From Hirudo medicinalis (taxonomy: Eukaryota > Annelida > Clitellata > Hirudinida > Hirudinidae), in the NCBI GenBank assembly GCA_011800805.1, contig MPNW01000434.1, forward strand, positions 73,263-98,512: DNA of 25,250 nucleotides, read 5' to 3'. Under the pieces are notes generated by a model. That model searched no databases and was not told the DNA's origin. It saw only the letters and a list, made by a program, of their open reading frames with translations. Both the position numbers and the translations under genes were made by a program. Positions within the stretch are counted from its first letter, which is position 1. The number at the start of each line of letters is the position of its first letter. Positions 22,229 through 25,250 of this stretch are shown here, in pieces.

Positions 22229-24559
22229 CTAGCTGATGCATCTGAGCTTCGATAACAGGTACTTGTCCGTCTTGGACAACTGAGAAGAAGCATCCTCACT
22301 GTCGTCAACAGAGTCGTCTCTGGCTCTTTTAGACTTTTTAGATTTTTTGTGAGACTTGTGAGAATGTTTGTGCTTTTTGTCCTTGTGTTTTTCTTTCTTC
22401 TGCTTTTTCTTGTCTGGCGTGGTGCTTCTCTCGTGGATATCTCTATGATGACGATTGTCCCAATTCACTATGTCTATGTTACTCGGTTGTACGTTCAGAG
22501 AATCTGCTAGATTTATATTTTCAAACCAATTTTGGGGTCTGGTTTCTGATGCTCCATTTTTGTCTGACTGTTGAATGAGATCTTTATCCTCTTCTTCCTT
22601 ATCACTACTTTCTTCATCGTCGTCGTCATCCTCAAAAATAGCTTTGAAAATGTCCACACTCGGCGGAAGGGCGTCTTTGATTTCATTGGTTTGATCTGCT
22701 GCAGCCTGTTCTTTATTCTCATGTTTCTCGTCTTCTGGAATGTCACAATTATCAGCTGGGATTAAATTCAATCTTTCTGATTCATCAACGGGTGGCCTCA
22801 GATCAACTTTTGAAAGAATTGCCAGTGGTTTGGAGTCCAAGGTTCTTCCCTCAGATTTTGTCGTGTCTTTTGAAACGGTTTCTACGCTTTGTGTGGGGGA
22901 CTGAGGCTCTTTTAAGATCAAAGCATCGCGTGACAAGACATCAAAGATTGAAAGTTTGGAATGCTTTTGTATCGGAATTCCCGTTATGGTGGATTCTGGG
23001 TAAGGGTCTTCTACGTTGAAACGCACGCATAAAAACTTGTGAGGGTGCCACTTCACTACTTCCCTGGTCAAACGACCGAACATGTTCTGAGACGCGGCTT
23101 TTTCCTTTGCACTTTTCTCTTTCACTTCTTGGGGTGCGTCATTTTCCGAAGCCTTTGTGAACCTGCCCATCATGACACTGCGGGAGAAATGATCGACCTT
23201 CAAAGAGTTCTCTCTTCTCTGTTCTTTCTCCCATTCTGTCACAGTTGCAATATGCTGTGCTTCTACACCCTTATTGTCACCAGAAGGAAAATAAGTAATT
23301 GCCTCCGTAGAAGGCGTAGTATGCTGGTCATTACTTGATGTGATTTCATTGTTTGTACTGTCTGCGTTAAGCTGCTTCTTCGGCTCTTCCGACTTTGAGA
23401 GACTATAATTTCTTCTAACTTCCTCCAACCTTAGCCTGTCTTCCTCACTTATCATGTCAAACACAGAACGTATTTGAGCTGTTTCGCCCAACATTTCTCC
23501 TCTCTTGAAGCTACTCATTGGTTGAACCCAAACAGGCTTTCGTTTGCTCGATTCACTTTCAGAATTTTGCATTGTGGCGGAATGCGAAATACCTACGTTG
23601 GGAACAAAATCGCCGGAGATAACGGGTGGTCGGTATACCTTTACTTGCACTGGAGTTCCACTTGATTTTTTGAATCCATCTACGGCGTCCCTTTCTCTTC
23701 TGTCCATCAGAGGTTTTGGCGGAATTTGGACTGGTTCTTCCTCGTCCATGTACAAGACTGTATTGTAATTCGAAGCACTATCTCCGGCATATATATCATC
23801 ATCTTCTTCCTCCAACGCTCCGACACCAAAGCCCTGTCCTCTAATGCCCCTACTTTTAATCTTACTTGGGACATAATCGGTCTGTTTTGATAATTGTGGG
23901 GTCAGACCCTTGTAGCCCAGTCCAAACTGATTGATTTGGATTGAAAAATTAATGACAGAAACGACGCTTGACTGACTTTTGGACGAAGATTTCTTTGATA
24001 ACTGTTTGGCCACGAGGCTCGGAGGTAAAGGGCACCCGAAAACATCATCTCGCTCAGGCACTGAGTACGTATTTACGTCGGCATTCTTCCATCCCATCTT
24101 CTTTAACAGCCTTTGTCCAACAGTTATCTTAGCTGGTGCGACGCATTGCTGAAGATCGGAATTGGAAAACAGCGACAGAAGAGAATTTTCCTGGGGTGTT
24201 TTCCAAGAATGCTTCGAACTGCCTTGATATTTGTCGCTCGAAAATAACTTCTTGGGGGCTATACCAAATTCGCCAAAATCCTCCTGGTCCATAAAATCTT
24301 CTGGCTTCTGGGAACTTTTATTTTGATTTCGTGAGGACCTAGATGATTTGAAGTTCTTTGGCACCCATCCTTCTTTCGTGTCGACGCTGTTGAAATAGCC
24401 AGCTGAAAATCCGCCCGTAAAAGCTCCATGAAATCGAATTCTTCCCTGTTCGTCTCGCACCACCTGATCATGAACGGTTACAGGCTTTCTGCTTTGAATT
24501 TCATCATCGTCGCATTGCGGTAAAGCAGATCCAAGTGTAACAAAGTCATTATATTCCAT
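22229..24559 (-). CDS. GPATCH1: GPATCH1 homologue in a single exon, degenerate G-patch
   Basis: One open frame of 776 residues (human GPATCH1 is 931) covers the whole family architecture. The N-terminal block has VRDEQGRIRFHGAFTGG, GFSAGYFN and KEGWVPK (about 35-68), then EDFMDQEDFGEFGIAPKKL (87-105). The G-patch position (143-180) reads KITVGQRLLKKMGWK but then continues NADVNTYSVP, without the glycines (GxGxG) that define the motif, before FGCPLPP. GQGFGVGALEEEDDDIYA (241-258), TEWEKEQRR (441-449), NMFGRLTREVVKWHPHKFLC (492-511) and RFNVEDPYPEST (513-524) all match. SVDIFKAIF (634-642), an acidic run and a Lys/His-rich nuclear-type tail (715-745) finish it. Known members are nuclear and associate with the spliceosome C complex; G-patches normally activate DEAH helicases. 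The ATG is fixed by an in-frame TAG 15 bases upstream, which also ends a pyrimidine-rich acceptor-like stretch, so a 5' UTR intron is possible. Confidence 0.93.
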   Translation of the reverse strand: MEYNDFVTLGSALPQCDDDEIQSRKPVTVHDQVVRDEQGRIRFHGAFTGGFSAGYFNSVDTKEGWVPKNFKSSRSSRNQNKSSQKPEDFMDQEDFGEFGIAPKKLFSSDKYQGSSKHSWKTPQENSLLSLFSNSDLQQCVAPAKITVGQRLLKKMGWKNADVNTYSVPERDDVFGCPLPPSLVAKQLSKKSSSKSQSSVVSVINFSIQINQFGLGYKGLTPQLSKQTDYVPSKIKSRGIRGQGFGVGALEEEDDDIYAGDSASNYNTVLYMDEEEPVQIPPKPLMDRRERDAVDGFKKSSGTPVQVKVYRPPVISGDFVPNVGISHSATMQNSESESSKRKPVWVQPMSSFKRGEMLGETAQIRSVFDMISEEDRLRLEEVRRNYSLSKSEEPKKQLNADSTNNEITSSNDQHTTPSTEAITYFPSGDNKGVEAQHIATVTEWEKEQRRENSLKVDHFSRSVMMGRFTKASENDAPQEVKEKSAKEKAASQNMFGRLTREVVKWHPHKFLCVRFNVEDPYPESTITGIPIQKHSKLSIFDVLSRDALILKEPQSPTQSVETVSKDTTKSEGRTLDSKPLAILSKVDLRPPVDESERLNLIPADNCDIPEDEKHENKEQAAADQTNEIKDALPPSVDIFKAIFEDDDDDEESSDKEEEDKDLIQQSDKNGASETRPQNWFENINLADSLNVQPSNIDIVNWDNRHHRDIHERSTTPDKKKQKKEKHKDKKHKHSHKSHKKSKKSKRARDDSVDDSEDASSQLSKTDKYLLSKLRCIS

Positions 24560-25250
24560 AATTAAGGAATTCTAAAGATGAAACGGTTGATTGGTTAATT
24601 GCTCGGATTAATTCAACCAGCAAACCAAGACGAAACGCAGAGCTTGTTATTTTACACAAAAGATTCTATAAATTATTACATTAATAAGTTTTTAAAATTG
24701 GTTATTTTAATTAAATTCTGAAAGGTTACATGAATATAAAGTTGAAGTCTTAAGATATTCATAATTATAATAACATTATTATTATATATTAGTAATAATT
24801 ATTACATATTAGCGCCGACAAGCCCCTCACCAGAAATCTACCTAAAATACCTTTTAAAAAAATCGAAATAAAACACTACAAGTAATTCAGCTAAATCAAA
24901 GTTGTCAAACATCTTAAACTGTCTATCATAAAATTCGTCTAATTGCAAACGGCTGGAGATAAACTGCGCAAGATTTGGTTATAAAATTTATTAATCGTCT
25001 TTTGCTCGCTATGGTTACAAAAATATGGTCTGTTATTGCACGATTTCATTATTATTTTCTGAATTTTAATTTTTCTCATAGAATTACCGCATCGAAACAC
25101 AAGTATTAATTAATTAGTTATGCAATTTATTAAAAAGAAATCAACTATTCAACTATTGAGATGATCATTGTCAGGAAGGAAGCTCTGAGAAATGCTCAGT
25201 AACGATGATACCTACGATTGTTATAACCGAGTCGAGGTTGACTAATTCTA
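24560..25250. other. upstream region of GPATCH1-like gene, no recognised gene
   Basis: AT-rich DNA. The first bases hold a pyrimidine-rich CATCTTTAG on the gene strand that could be a splice acceptor for an untranslated first exon. I see no clear promoter elements or second gene before the window ends. Confidence 0.4.

Overview
The window looks like nuclear DNA of an invertebrate animal. It is AT-rich and full of trinucleotide microsatellites (ATT/AAT, CAT, AGT types). Its genes have GT-AG introns, long non-coding stretches and AATAAA-type polyadenylation signals, and three loci match conserved animal families. The texture recalls lophotrochozoan genomes such as leeches or other annelids, but that placement is an impression, not a demonstration. 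I see no bacterial, viral or CRISPR-type system.

Layout. 1-1872: non-coding, microsatellite-rich, with a compound hairpin near 854-901. 1873-4120 (+): a two-exon coding locus whose protein I do not recognise; it gives 106 residues if it starts at the strong-context ATG at 1874. 4121-7444: no recognised gene. 7445-10644 (-): a complete seven-exon gene for VTA1/LIP5, the activator of the ESCRT disassembly ATPase VPS4; all six introns join in frame. 10645-17910: mostly non-coding, holding a 948-bp TA-flanked inverted-repeat element (11975-12922), a degenerate 5S-rRNA-like stretch (about 14534-14642) and a perfect-phase minisatellite of twelve 16-bp units (16706-16897). 17911-19585 (+): two exons of a neuron navigator (NAV/UNC-53) relative that stop just after the conserved GYLSDG...GYLSEGG block, with a polyadenylation signal 73 bases later. 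19586-22228: non-coding with TTCG/TTCA arrays and a 14-base G run. 22229-24559 (-): a GPATCH1 (ECGP) homologue of 776 residues in one uninterrupted exon, with the glycine core of its G-patch apparently lost. 24560-25250: upstream non-coding DNA.

The genes are unrelated in function: ESCRT recycling, cytoskeletal guidance, and spliceosome-associated RNA work. Nothing suggests a shared operon or cluster. The observations most worth a second look are the intronless GPATCH1 with an eroded G-patch, the NAV locus that ends early or has GPATCH1 nested in a long intron, the unrecognised two-exon gene, and several uncatalogued repeat families.
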